64,000 nucleotides of DNA from NCBI GenBank assembly GCA_905236455.1, contig CAJOPT010000004.1, positions 1-64,000 of the forward strand, given 5' to 3'. The position numbers and the translations under genes were made by a program. The DNA comes from an uncultured Prevotella sp. (GTDB lineage: Bacteria; Bacteroidota; Bacteroidia; Bacteroidales; Bacteroidaceae). A model generated the notes under the pieces. The model was not told the origin of the DNA and made no database searches. It saw nothing but the letters and a program-made list of their open reading frames with translations. Each line of letters begins with the position of its first letter. Positions within the stretch are counted from its first letter, which is position 1. Shown here one piece after another: positions 29,084 to 38,301 of this stretch.

Positions 29084-30145
29084 ATGTCCAAAAGAAATAT
29101 TTCCAAAAATATAAACAAAGGAGCAAGAAAGAGAAAGAAGAAAGCTTATACTATTTATTTTTTACTATTTATTCTATTTGTTATTGCAGTTACCCTTGCT
29201 TGTTTCCTCTTCACTCCAATGGCAAAAGGGGATACTAAGACTGTATATATTGATACCGATGATGATATTGATTCTGTATATACAAAGATGCAATCTTTAT
29301 CGACAGCTCATAGTATGCAAGTATTCAAATGGTTGACAGATATTTCTGGATATGCAAATAACATACATACTGGAAGATATGAGTTTGGAAGCAAAGGTGC
29401 ACTTCAGATATTTCGCAAAATGCGTAATGGCTCACAGGATCCGTTGCATCTTACGATTAATTCAGTTAGAACTGTCGACAGACTGGCGCAGGATGTCAGT
29501 AAGCGTATGATGTTTGGTAAAGAAGATTTACTAAATGCATTAAAAGATAGTATCACATGCAAGAAATTCTCACGTAAACCGGAAACTATTGTTGCCATGT
29601 TTATACCAAACACCTACGATATCTACTGGGACATCTCCGTAGAAAAATTCTTAGAACGAATGCATAAAGAATCTGATCGGTTCTGGAACGAAGACCGCAG
29701 AGAAAAAGCTAAAAATGCAAATCTTTCACCTGACGAAGTAATGATATTGGCAAGTATCGTAAATGAGGAAACCGCTGTGGAGAAAGAGATGCCGATGGTT
29801 GCAGGAATGTATATCAATCGACTTCACAAAGATATGCTTCTACAAGCAGATCCAACTGTTAAATTTGCCACACAGAAATTTGAAGCACGACGTATATATA
29901 ACTCTATGCTTAAAATTGACAGTCCCTATAATACTTACAGGTATAAGGGCTTACCTCCTGGACCAATATGTATTCCCTGTATAGCGGCAATAGAAGCTGT
30001 TTTGAACTATACCCACCATGACTATATCTTCATGTGTGCGAAGGAAGACTTTAGCGGAACCCATAATTTCGCTCGCACATACCAAGAGCATCAAGCTAAT
30101 GCTGCCAAATATGCAAAGGCTCTAAATAACAGAGGAATTCATTAA
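29084..30145 (+). CDS. mltG: Endolytic transglycosylase MltG (YceG family)
   Basis: The 353-residue inner-membrane protein has a basic N-terminus (15 Lys/Arg in 20 residues is the visible trend) and one membrane helix (about 22-44). A LysM-like region and the YceG catalytic domain face the periplasm. The conserved active-site glutamate is in ILASIVNEET, most likely Glu229. The family motif MLLQADPTVKFA follows. MltG cuts nascent glycan strands and so sets peptidoglycan chain length. It starts a plus-strand run with the flavoprotein gene 4 bp downstream. Confidence 0.93.
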   Translation: MSKRNISKNINKGARKRKKKAYTIYFLLFILFVIAVTLACFLFTPMAKGDTKTVYIDTDDDIDSVYTKMQSLSTAHSMQVFKWLTDISGYANNIHTGRYEFGSKGALQIFRKMRNGSQDPLHLTINSVRTVDRLAQDVSKRMMFGKEDLLNALKDSITCKKFSRKPETIVAMFIPNTYDIYWDISVEKFLERMHKESDRFWNEDRREKAKNANLSPDEVMILASIVNEETAVEKEMPMVAGMYINRLHKDMLLQADPTVKFATQKFEARRIYNSMLKIDSPYNTYRYKGLPPGPICIPCIAAIEAVLNYTHHDYIFMCAKEDFSGTHNFARTYQEHQANAAKYAKALNNRGIH

Positions 30146-30149
30146 TTTA

Positions 30150-31790
30150 ATGCAAAAAATGATTCACGAATACCAAATAAGAGTCTTGCCTGAGCGGGCT
30201 TTTGACGAACAAAGCCTACTTTCCTATGTGGCACAAGAAAAAGGTATTGATGCCCGTACCATAAAACATATTCGCATATTGAAGCGTTCTGTTGACGCCC
30301 GTCAGCGCACTATATATATAAATATGAAAGTACGCATATATGTCAATGAAATGCCACAAGACGACGCATATGTGCCTACGATATACCATGATGTCAGCGA
30401 CAGACCTCAAGCTATTGTCGTTGGAGCAGGTCCTGGAGGATTGTTTGCAGCTCTGCGACTTATAGAATTAGGCATAAAACCTATAGTTATTGAGCGAGGA
30501 AAAAATGTTCATGACAGAAAAAAAGATTTGGCTTTGATTAGCAAGACACAAACATTAGATCCAGAGAGTAACTACTGTTTTGGAGAGGGTGGGGCTGGAG
30601 CCTATTCTGATGGAAAACTATATACTCGCAGCAAGAAACGTGGTAATACAGATAAGATCCTAAATGTATTTTGTCAACATGGTGCCCCTTTAGCAATACT
30701 ATCTGATGCCCATCCCCATATAGGAACAGATAAGCTACCGAAAGTTATTGAAAATATGCGCAATACTATATTGCGTTATGGAGGAGAAGTACACTTTCAA
30801 ACAAAGATGACACAGTTAATAATTGATTATTCATCAACATTGAAAGGTAACTCTTCTGGTCGAGTAATAGGTGTTGTGGCTGAGAAAAAATCAGATTTCA
30901 ACTCTCAACTTTCTAATACACTTGAGTTGCGGGGGCCGGTAATTTTGGCAACAGGACATTCTGCGCGTGACATTTACCGTTATCTGGTAGAGACAAATAT
31001 TAATGTCGAGGCAAAGGGAATAGCTGTAGGCGTGCGACTTGAACACCCATCAAAACTTATAGACCAGATTCAATACCACAACAAGCAGGGAAGGGGAAAA
31101 TATCTTCCCGCTGCAGAATACTCATTTGTAACCCAAGCAGATGGGAGAGGTGTGTATTCTTTTTGCATGTGTCCTGGAGGATTTGTAATCCCTGCTGCTA
31201 CTGGACCAGAACAAATAGTAGTTAATGGCATGTCACCATCAAGTCGCAGGACGCAATGGAGTAACAGTGGTATGGTTGTAGAGATAAGGCCAGAAGACTT
31301 GCCTGCATACCAAGAACAAGGAATTGACGAATCACCATTAAAAATGATGTTTTTTCAAGAAGAATTGGAACGAATAACATGGCAACAAGGAAATCGTAAA
31401 CAAATAGCACCTGCACAACGCATGGCAGATTTTGTTAATAACCGATTATCATACGATCTTCCAAAAAGTTCTTATGCGCCGGGGCTGATATCGAGCCCTC
31501 TACATTTTTGGTTACCAATAAATATCACAAAACGTTTACAGGAAGGATTTAAAACATTTGGTAGGAATGCTCATGGATTCCTTACTAATGATGCCGTGAT
31601 TATAGCTGTTGAGACTCGTACAAGCTCACCTGTACGCATTTTGCGAGACAAAGAAACGCTACAACACATTTCTATAGAAGGGCTATTCCCTTGCGGTGAA
31701 GGGGCAGGGTATGCCGGTGGCATTGTTAGTGCAGGTGTTGATGGTGAACGTTGCGCTGAGGCATGCCAAACATACATGACAACATTTTAG
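30150..31790 (+). CDS. FAD-dependent dehydrogenase-like flavoprotein (COG2509 type)
   Basis: The 546-residue protein opens with a 90-residue alpha/beta domain (EYQIRVLPERAFDEQSLL). The FAD-binding Rossmann fold follows: IVVGAGPGGLFAALRLIELG near residue 92 and VIERG. Other visible segments are CFGEGGAGAYSDGKLYTR, a LATGHSARD strand and a C-terminal GLFPCGEGAGYAGGIVSAGVDG that closes the FAD site. This is the architecture of the widespread, poorly characterised COG2509 family. Electron partner and substrate are unknown. A second start, Met4, is possible. It is 4 bp after mltG. Confidence 0.87.
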   Translation: MQKMIHEYQIRVLPERAFDEQSLLSYVAQEKGIDARTIKHIRILKRSVDARQRTIYINMKVRIYVNEMPQDDAYVPTIYHDVSDRPQAIVVGAGPGGLFAALRLIELGIKPIVIERGKNVHDRKKDLALISKTQTLDPESNYCFGEGGAGAYSDGKLYTRSKKRGNTDKILNVFCQHGAPLAILSDAHPHIGTDKLPKVIENMRNTILRYGGEVHFQTKMTQLIIDYSSTLKGNSSGRVIGVVAEKKSDFNSQLSNTLELRGPVILATGHSARDIYRYLVETNINVEAKGIAVGVRLEHPSKLIDQIQYHNKQGRGKYLPAAEYSFVTQADGRGVYSFCMCPGGFVIPAATGPEQIVVNGMSPSSRRTQWSNSGMVVEIRPEDLPAYQEQGIDESPLKMMFFQEELERITWQQGNRKQIAPAQRMADFVNNRLSYDLPKSSYAPGLISSPLHFWLPINITKRLQEGFKTFGRNAHGFLTNDAVIIAVETRTSSPVRILRDKETLQHISIEGLFPCGEGAGYAGGIVSAGVDGERCAEACQTYMTTF

Positions 31791-31824
31791 TATATTGCAA
31801 AAATAATTATAAAAAATACCTATC

Positions 31825-34224
31825 ATGAATAGAATTAACACATTACTGGCTGTTTTTATTATGATATTTTCATCGGTATCATACCTTGTTAAAGCACAAC
31901 CGCGTGAAATTATTTCTCTAAATAGCAATTGGCATTTTGCCTTAGGCGACGCATCAAACATGGAAAAAGACTACACTCACGGAACCGAATATTTTACATA
32001 TCTTGCAAAGGCTTCTTCTGCAGATCACAACCGTGGACCTGCCTGGGAAAAATTTGACGATACTTCATGGAAAATTGTGAATTTGCCACATGATTGGGTC
32101 GTAGATCTTCCATACTCTTCAGAGGCAAGTCATAGCCATGGCTATAAGCAGGTCGGATGGCGATATCCTCAAAACAATGTTGGATGGTATCGTTATTGTT
32201 TGTCTTTGCCAAAAGAAGACGAAGGGAAGTATATTGCCATTAAGTTCGAAGGTATTTTCCGTGATGCAGAAGTATTTTGTAATGGCTTTTATTTAGGTCA
32301 TGAACGTAGCGGTTATGCCACTCAGACATATAATCTTACCGAATATTTGAATTATGGCGGAGATAATATTATTACGGTAAGATGTAATGCATCAACAGAG
32401 GAAGGATGGTATTATGAAGGTGGAGGTATATACAGGAATGTATGGTTAATAAAAACATCTCCTATACATTTGATTTCAGATAAGGTTTATTATGAAACAA
32501 TAATAGAAGATGGACGGACGACCTTAACTGCACATGCTGAAGTTGACAATCCGTCAGGAGAGAGTTATACCATTGAGCACTCTCTTAGTGATGCTACTGG
32601 TGAAAAGATAGTGTCATTCACGGCTTCAACTGTTATAACACAACCTCAAATGTGGTCTATAGAAAATCCATATCTTTACACATTAACAACACATCTATTT
32701 GACTCTAAAGGTCATCTATGTGATGAAGTTAAGACAAAGGTAGGTATAAGAAAGATTGTATTCAGTAATGAGCATGGACTGCTACTCAACGGAAAACCAA
32801 TAGAGCTGAAAGGCTCTAATCTTCATCTTGATCATGCTGGAACAGGTGTGGGTATTCCAGACGGATTATGGGTGTATAAAGTAAAAAAAATGAAAGAATT
32901 AGGGAGCAATGCTATTCGCTGTTCACATAATCCTGCAAGTCCAGCTATGCTTGACGTATGCGATTCTCTCGGCATGTTGGTTATTGACGAGAACCGCCTA
33001 ATGGGTACTAATTCTGAACATTTAGGATTGCTTCAACGTATGATAGAACGTGACCGCAACCATCCATGTGTCATTCTATGGAGCATTGGCAATGAGGAAT
33101 GGGCAATAGAAAGTGGTGAGAAAGGTGAGAAAATTGCCCGTAAGATGTCTGATTTTGTACATAATATTGATCCGACACGCCTTACCACATACGGCAATTC
33201 TGGCGGTTTTGGGTTGGTGAAGAATGTAGATATACATGGATATAACTATATCATACAGAATGACGTACAAAACCGCAAACGACAGTATCCAGACTGGTTC
33301 ATCATTGGTACTGAAGAAACCAGTGGGTGTGGTACCCGTAATGTATATTGGACAGACGATAATAAAGGATGGATGAAGTCTATAAATTATGCTGGTGAAG
33401 AACGCTCTAACAATGAAAAGAACGTTATAGAGCGCGGTTGGAAATTTTATACAGAAAATCCATGGGCAGGAGGATTATTTTATTGGACAGGTTTTGACTA
33501 TCGTGGGGAACCCAATCCTATGAAATGGCCAGCAACCGGCTCTCAGTTCGGTATACTTGACTATTGTGGATTCCCAAAAGATGAGGCTTATTACCTTAGA
33601 TCTTGGTGGACAGATGAGCCAGTACTCCATATATTCCCCCACTGGAATCTAAAAGGACATGAAGGCGATACAGTGGAGGTATGGGCGTATTCTAACTGTG
33701 ACGAGGTGGAACTTATACAAGACGGGAAGTCCTTAGGTAAGAAAAAGATGCCACGTAATGGTCATCTCGAATGGAATACAATCTATAAGCCGGGTAAATT
33801 GACTGCTAATGGATATAATAAGGGGAAAAAGATTCTTACAAAACGGATAGAGACAACTGGCGAAGCTACAAAGGTTAGTCTTCAGACACCGAAGAATTGT
33901 ATCCATAATGACGGCAAAGACGTTATGGTTGTTGACATCACTCTTTACGATTCTAAGAACAGAGTTGTTCCTGACGCATGTGATAAATTGATTTTATCAG
34001 TAAATGGTCCAGCTGAAATTCTTGGATGGGGTAATGGAGATCCTGGTTTCAAAGAACCTGAACGCCCTCAAACATCAGATAAGCAAAATGCAACAATCCA
34101 CGCATTTATGGGTCATGCACAAGTTATATTACGCGGTCTTGATAATGAAACTGGAACAATTACTTTATCTGTATCTTTGCCAAAGGGAAAAGCTGCAAGT
34201 ATACAGAATGTTTTAATAAAATAA
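31825..34224 (+). CDS. Secreted GH2 beta-galactosidase-like glycoside hydrolase
   Basis: The 799-residue enzyme has a signal peptide (LLAVFIMIFSSVSYLVKAQ). The GH2 order follows: a jelly-roll sugar-binding domain with WKIVNLPHDW and VGWYRYCLSLP, an immunoglobulin-like domain, a TIM barrel, and C-terminal DUF4982- and Ig-like domains from about residue 600. The acid/base is Glu424 in SIGNEEW and the likely nucleophile Glu497 in IIGTEETSG. Beta-galactosidase is the commonest activity of such Bacteroidetes proteins, but other beta-glycosides are possible. It lies 7 bp before a HAD phosphatase gene. There are no SusCD transporters or regulators nearby. Confidence 0.9.
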   Translation: MNRINTLLAVFIMIFSSVSYLVKAQPREIISLNSNWHFALGDASNMEKDYTHGTEYFTYLAKASSADHNRGPAWEKFDDTSWKIVNLPHDWVVDLPYSSEASHSHGYKQVGWRYPQNNVGWYRYCLSLPKEDEGKYIAIKFEGIFRDAEVFCNGFYLGHERSGYATQTYNLTEYLNYGGDNIITVRCNASTEEGWYYEGGGIYRNVWLIKTSPIHLISDKVYYETIIEDGRTTLTAHAEVDNPSGESYTIEHSLSDATGEKIVSFTASTVITQPQMWSIENPYLYTLTTHLFDSKGHLCDEVKTKVGIRKIVFSNEHGLLLNGKPIELKGSNLHLDHAGTGVGIPDGLWVYKVKKMKELGSNAIRCSHNPASPAMLDVCDSLGMLVIDENRLMGTNSEHLGLLQRMIERDRNHPCVILWSIGNEEWAIESGEKGEKIARKMSDFVHNIDPTRLTTYGNSGGFGLVKNVDIHGYNYIIQNDVQNRKRQYPDWFIIGTEETSGCGTRNVYWTDDNKGWMKSINYAGEERSNNEKNVIERGWKFYTENPWAGGLFYWTGFDYRGEPNPMKWPATGSQFGILDYCGFPKDEAYYLRSWWTDEPVLHIFPHWNLKGHEGDTVEVWAYSNCDEVELIQDGKSLGKKKMPRNGHLEWNTIYKPGKLTANGYNKGKKILTKRIETTGEATKVSLQTPKNCIHNDGKDVMVVDITLYDSKNRVVPDACDKLILSVNGPAEILGWGNGDPGFKEPERPQTSDKQNATIHAFMGHAQVILRGLDNETGTITLSVSLPKGKAASIQNVLIK

Positions 34225-34231
34225 AAGAATT

Positions 34232-34867
34232 ATGAAGGCTGCCTTATTTGACCTTGATGGAGTAATATTTAATACAGAGTCTCAATACTCTGTGTTCTGG
34301 GGAGGAGAATGTCGCCGTTATCACCCAGAGATTCCACATTTGGAAAATATTATAAAAGGACAGACTTTACCTCAAATACTTAATGGGCATTTTGATGATG
34401 TAAAAGATGAACATCAAAGCATCATCAAAAGACTATATGAGTTTGAGGCTAACATGAGATATGATTACCTTCCTGGGCTGGAAGCTTTCCTTAACGAACT
34501 CAACCGGCACGGTGTGAAAACTGCAATTGTCACAAGTAGTAACAAAGAGAAGATGGAATGTGTATATAGCCAACACCCTGAATGTCGTAAGAGGTTTGAT
34601 GCTATATTAACTTCAGAGGACTTTGCAGAAAGCAAGCCCTCACCAGACTGTTACCTAAAAGCAGCTGCCTGTTTCAACATAAAGCCAAAAGACTGCGTTG
34701 TTTTTGAAGACAGCTTCAATGGTTTGAAAAGCGGACGAGCCAGTGGCGCTTATGTTGTAGGATTAGCAACAACAAACTCGAAGGAGGCTATAGCCCCATT
34801 CGCAGACGTTGTCATTGATAATTTTATCGGATTAACCCTGAATGAGTTATCTGAAATTCAATTTTAA
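34232..34867 (+). CDS. HAD-superfamily hydrolase, beta-phosphoglucomutase-like
   Basis: The 211-residue protein is a HAD subfamily IA enzyme. Motif I is FDLDGV with nucleophile Asp7 and Asp9, motif II TSSN near residue 90, the lysine of motif III is in ESKPSPDCYLKA, and motif IV reads FEDSFNGLKSG. A helical cap lies between residues 15 and 75. It could be a sugar-phosphate phosphatase or a phosphoglucomutase-like enzyme. Because it follows the GH2 gene by 7 bp, a role on a released sugar phosphate is possible but unproven. Its 3' end overlaps convergent kdsB by 21 bp. Confidence 0.88.
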   Translation: MKAALFDLDGVIFNTESQYSVFWGGECRRYHPEIPHLENIIKGQTLPQILNGHFDDVKDEHQSIIKRLYEFEANMRYDYLPGLEAFLNELNRHGVKTAIVTSSNKEKMECVYSQHPECRKRFDAILTSEDFAESKPSPDCYLKAAACFNIKPKDCVVFEDSFNGLKSGRASGAYVVGLATTNSKEAIAPFADVVIDNFIGLTLNELSEIQF

Positions 34868-35599
34868 GAATTCTTCAGCTTTTGCCAAATCCTCTGGAGT
34901 GTCAATTCCAACAGTCTCCACATTTGTTAATCCAACGCGTATGCGATAGCCGTTTTGAAGCCACCTCAATTGTTCAAGGCTCTCTGCTATCTCCAAAGAT
35001 GATTGAGGCAAACAAGTTATCGCATGCAAAGTTTCTGCCCTATATGCATATAAACCTATATGTTTAAGGAAAGGATAGTCCGATAGCCATGCTGACTCAT
35101 CTTTACCTCTTACGAATGGTATTACGGAACGTGAAAAATACATGGCAAATCCATGATTATCAACGACTATTTTAGGAGAGTTTGGATTCTTTACCGCATC
35201 CATATCGGTAAAAACTTTGCCTAATGTAGCTATCTGTGTTGACGGATCATCAAAACACTTCATTATTGTTTCGAGCTGTTCCTCTTGTATAAACGGTTCA
35301 TCTCCCTGAATATTAATAATAACGTCAGAGGAAACATTACCATTAATCTTTCTGTATGCCTCCTCTATACGGTCAGTACCACTCTTATGGTCACTACGCG
35401 TCATTATAACATTTACACCAAATTCCTCAACGGCGTGTTTGATGCGTTCGTCATCAGTTGCCACATATACATCATTAAGTACTTTTGAGACTTGTTCTAC
35501 AACCCTATGAATAACTAATTTTCCACCGAGAACAGCTAATGGTTTCCCAGGAAAACGCGTTGAAGCATAACGAGCAGGGATAATACCAATAAATTTCAT
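34847..35599 (-). CDS. kdsB: 3-deoxy-manno-octulosonate cytidylyltransferase
   Basis: The 250-residue enzyme makes CMP-Kdo for the inner core of lipopolysaccharide. Signatures are IGIIPARYASTRFPGKPLA at the start, VYVATDDERI, MTRSDHKSGTDRI, the metal-binding INIQGDEPFI and the C-terminal VGIDTPEDLAKAE. The gene confirms a Gram-negative envelope and fits with LptC later in the window. The last 21 bp are shared with the convergent HAD gene. Confidence 0.96.
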   Translation of the reverse strand: MKFIGIIPARYASTRFPGKPLAVLGGKLVIHRVVEQVSKVLNDVYVATDDERIKHAVEEFGVNVIMTRSDHKSGTDRIEEAYRKINGNVSSDVIINIQGDEPFIQEEQLETIMKCFDDPSTQIATLGKVFTDMDAVKNPNSPKIVVDNHGFAMYFSRSVIPFVRGKDESAWLSDYPFLKHIGLYAYRAETLHAITCLPQSSLEIAESLEQLRWLQNGYRIRVGLTNVETVGIDTPEDLAKAEEFLKLNFR

Positions 35600-35652
35600 A
35601 TTACAATTATTTTAAATTTTGCTTAGAATAAACAAAAGAATTCACATATATA

Positions 35653-38094
35653 CTAATGTATTTTCACGCTCTCATTACCAACTTTTAGTATATAGATATC
35701 GTGCCGTGAACTTGTTGGCATATACATATCGCTGCCATCAGATATTAACTGGCGAATTAGCATGCCATGGACATCATACAACCTGACCATAATTCCTGGC
35801 TCTAAAGATTTAATCTCAATGTTATTGCCATCATAGCTCCATGACCATTTTTTTGTGCTGTTAACAATATCAATGCCGCTAGTATTACCAATAATTGGTG
35901 TTATAATTAACGCCTGACATACAGGCATGTTAAAAGAATATGTCTTCTGCGGTATTTCTTCTTGTATAGAAGTGCCATTAGTGTTCTTTACGACCTTCCA
36001 CCCAGTTATAGTACGCCCATTTGATGGCACACCTTCCAGTGTAATGTTCCTGTTGGCAAAGAATTTACCGTCAAATATTCCTTTTGAAAGTGTTATACCA
36101 TTAAAATTTATACCAACACCTTCTGTATCGTAACTGTCGTTATTAATTTTTAGTATCGTTGGAGCTCCCAAACCATAATAGTCTGCAATCTGATTATAGA
36201 AATTATCAGTGCGCAAATTAAGCCAATTACGAGCAGTGGATAACTCACTGTCATAATTAGGCCACCATTGATTAATAAGCTTGCGATGAATAGGATATTC
36301 TGTTTTTATCATCTCATACATAGGATTCCACACTTCACAAATTCTCTTATAATTAAGGAAATCCCCCATGTATATGGCAGTTCTATCAATAAATTCCCGT
36401 TTAAAATCAGCATCTTCCATCATACGGCGGAATAAACGAGTATGCTCATATTGGTTAGCCCAATTACGATTGCCATCATAATTTGGATTATAGAGCCACT
36501 CAAATGTCTTATAATTAGCTTGTGAGCCATAAAGTCCCAACCCGAAATCAGTGTCTTTTGCGACAAAACGCCATCGTCCTTCTGGAGTTCGTGGTCTCCA
36601 CATCATAATATTGTTGCCTGGAAAATCCTGATTATTATAATAGAGATTCATTATCATAAGATTGATAAACTCTTTCCAGTCAATCCATTTTTCATATTCC
36701 TGTAGAGTATGACCATGCTCTGCATAGAATGTTTGGAACTCCTCGAAGTTCTCCATGTCACCTTCCTTAAGTTCCCACCAGTTTTCAATCATATCTATGT
36801 CTTCAAGCCCGTCATAGTGAGTGTATATATTATCTTCATTACTACGCTCACGGATATTGAGAATTCCCTTATAAACACCATTAATATAGATTATTGCAGG
36901 TCTCCATGCCTGCCAGTCTAAATCTGAATTTTGTGCCATAGTGCGTTGTATAATAGCATCACGCTGGTAGAGGTAGTCAAAATCATTTCCTGCATTACGT
37001 AGTAATATTGACTTGAAGTCTGTAATCCCTGGTCGTTGATCAGGGAAGAACTCGTAGCTCAGTCGTTTTGTACCAAAACGTTTGTTTGCATATATAATCA
37101 AAGATTTCAACATAGCGCCTCTTGATGCTCCTCCTTGTATTCTGGTCTCACATAGTTGGTTAAGCTTGCTTTCTTGATTAGCATCCTCAAAATATTCAAA
37201 ATTAACGGGGCGTCTCCAATTAAACTCATAGTTTTTTTTACCACTTTGATAATTTCCTTCAACGTATATGCCAATTTTATTGTCATTCAAATATTTGGAA
37301 TTTGTAGAAATAGAAATTATTGGAAGTGTTGGGATATTTGCAGAATAAATATATGAATGAGTGACTGCACGCGGTGAGAGGTAGCCGTCACAGAACAATT
37401 TCGCACGTATTATACGAGATGAATTAATAGTGATTTGAGATGTTAACTGTACACTGTTGTTAGTTGGCTCGCTTCCGTCGTATGTCACTCTTATTATCGT
37501 TCCTGGAGGAGCATCATTAGGAATAGAGATGTTTAGGTTTATGACAGGGTGCCCAGTAACAACTTTTCCTGGTTCTGAAAACACCGGGTCGCCAAGAATC
37601 TTATCACAAATTCTTTCACAGTTTGCAGCCCCGGGAGTCGGTGTATACTGATATCCCCATGTGTTACTTCCATCGTTCTGTCGTCCGTAAGCAATATCAG
37701 GAGCAGGCTGTTTCTTTATGTTTATCACTTTATCTTCAATAGTATTATTATGGAAGAGATATATTGCACCTCCTTTTCCTGAGTCTAATTTAAAATCTGT
37801 GTGAAGTCCTTTCGCCTCTTTGTCACAATATATAAGTACATATTGATGTGGTACAACAACCTTGCTTGGCAGTTGCCATGCCTGAGCAGCAATATCGGTA
37901 TTACCAAGTTTATATTCACTGAGATTTATGCTAGTATTCCCAGAATTATAAAGTTCAACCCAAGAATCTGGGAAATCATTTAAGTCATCCATAATACAGT
38001 CTACATTCGACTGCATAAACTCATTAATGAGCAGTTGCGCATGGCATGTATATATGCTTAATACCAATAGAGGGAATATTAATATTTTTTTCAT
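35653..38094 (-). CDS. Large secreted LTD/CotH-kinase-family protein
   Basis: The 813-residue protein has a signal peptide (MKKILIFPLLVLSIYTCHAQ). A lamin-tail-type LTD domain follows (INEFMQSN ... WVELYNSGNTSINLSEYKLG, about 22-155). Next comes a chitobiase/FN3-like strand domain (IIRVTYDGSEPTNNS, about 170-250). The CotH domain runs from about 250 to 620, with CETRIQGGASRGAML, SILLRNAGNDFDY and the catalytic-type segment RFVAKDTDFGLGLYG. The C-terminus resembles a type IX secretion sorting domain (VRLYDVHGMLIRQL). CotH is an atypical protein kinase in Bacillus; whether this member phosphorylates anything is unknown. Many Bacteroidetes carry this LTD-CotH combination on the cell surface. Confidence 0.9.
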   Translation of the reverse strand: MKKILIFPLLVLSIYTCHAQLLINEFMQSNVDCIMDDLNDFPDSWVELYNSGNTSINLSEYKLGNTDIAAQAWQLPSKVVVPHQYVLIYCDKEAKGLHTDFKLDSGKGGAIYLFHNNTIEDKVINIKKQPAPDIAYGRQNDGSNTWGYQYTPTPGAANCERICDKILGDPVFSEPGKVVTGHPVINLNISIPNDAPPGTIIRVTYDGSEPTNNSVQLTSQITINSSRIIRAKLFCDGYLSPRAVTHSYIYSANIPTLPIISISTNSKYLNDNKIGIYVEGNYQSGKKNYEFNWRRPVNFEYFEDANQESKLNQLCETRIQGGASRGAMLKSLIIYANKRFGTKRLSYEFFPDQRPGITDFKSILLRNAGNDFDYLYQRDAIIQRTMAQNSDLDWQAWRPAIIYINGVYKGILNIRERSNEDNIYTHYDGLEDIDMIENWWELKEGDMENFEEFQTFYAEHGHTLQEYEKWIDWKEFINLMIMNLYYNNQDFPGNNIMMWRPRTPEGRWRFVAKDTDFGLGLYGSQANYKTFEWLYNPNYDGNRNWANQYEHTRLFRRMMEDADFKREFIDRTAIYMGDFLNYKRICEVWNPMYEMIKTEYPIHRKLINQWWPNYDSELSTARNWLNLRTDNFYNQIADYYGLGAPTILKINNDSYDTEGVGINFNGITLSKGIFDGKFFANRNITLEGVPSNGRTITGWKVVKNTNGTSIQEEIPQKTYSFNMPVCQALIITPIIGNTSGIDIVNSTKKWSWSYDGNNIEIKSLEPGIMVRLYDVHGMLIRQLISDGSDMYMPTSSRHDIYILKVGNESVKIH

Positions 38095-38121
38095 TATTTA
38101 GCTATTTTCTGATTGTCTGTG

Positions 38122-38129
38122 CAAAAGTA
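38122..38129 (-). promoter_or_regulatory. -7 box for the LTD/CotH gene
   Basis: TACTTTTG is read on the minus strand 28 nt before the ATG at 38094. No clear -33 TTTG is seen. It lies back to back with the ileS promoter. Confidence 0.45.
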
Positions 38130-38147
38130 GCAAAAAAAATCTAATTA

Positions 38148-38179
38148 TTTGGATATGTTACTGTTTTTTATTACTTTTG
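38148..38179 (+). promoter_or_regulatory. Promoter of ileS
   Basis: TTTG at 38148-38151 and TACTTTTG at 38172-38179 have a 20-bp spacer. The resulting leader of about 115 nt is the longest in the window. I see no T-box or convincing attenuator hairpin in it. Confidence 0.7.
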
Positions 38180-38301
38180 CAAACTTAATTAAATAGACTG
38201 CAAGTGGTCTGCAATGCAAAAAGTAAATTTTATTTTTAAATAAACAGATCATAACAGGATTTCAATCACAATAAAAAGGAACAAAATAAGAAACAAGTAT
38301 C

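Noticed and set aside
38180..38301. T-box or riboswitch in the ileS leader
   Set aside because: I found only a 4-bp stem and no T-box sequence or terminator. The leader is noted as long but unexplained.
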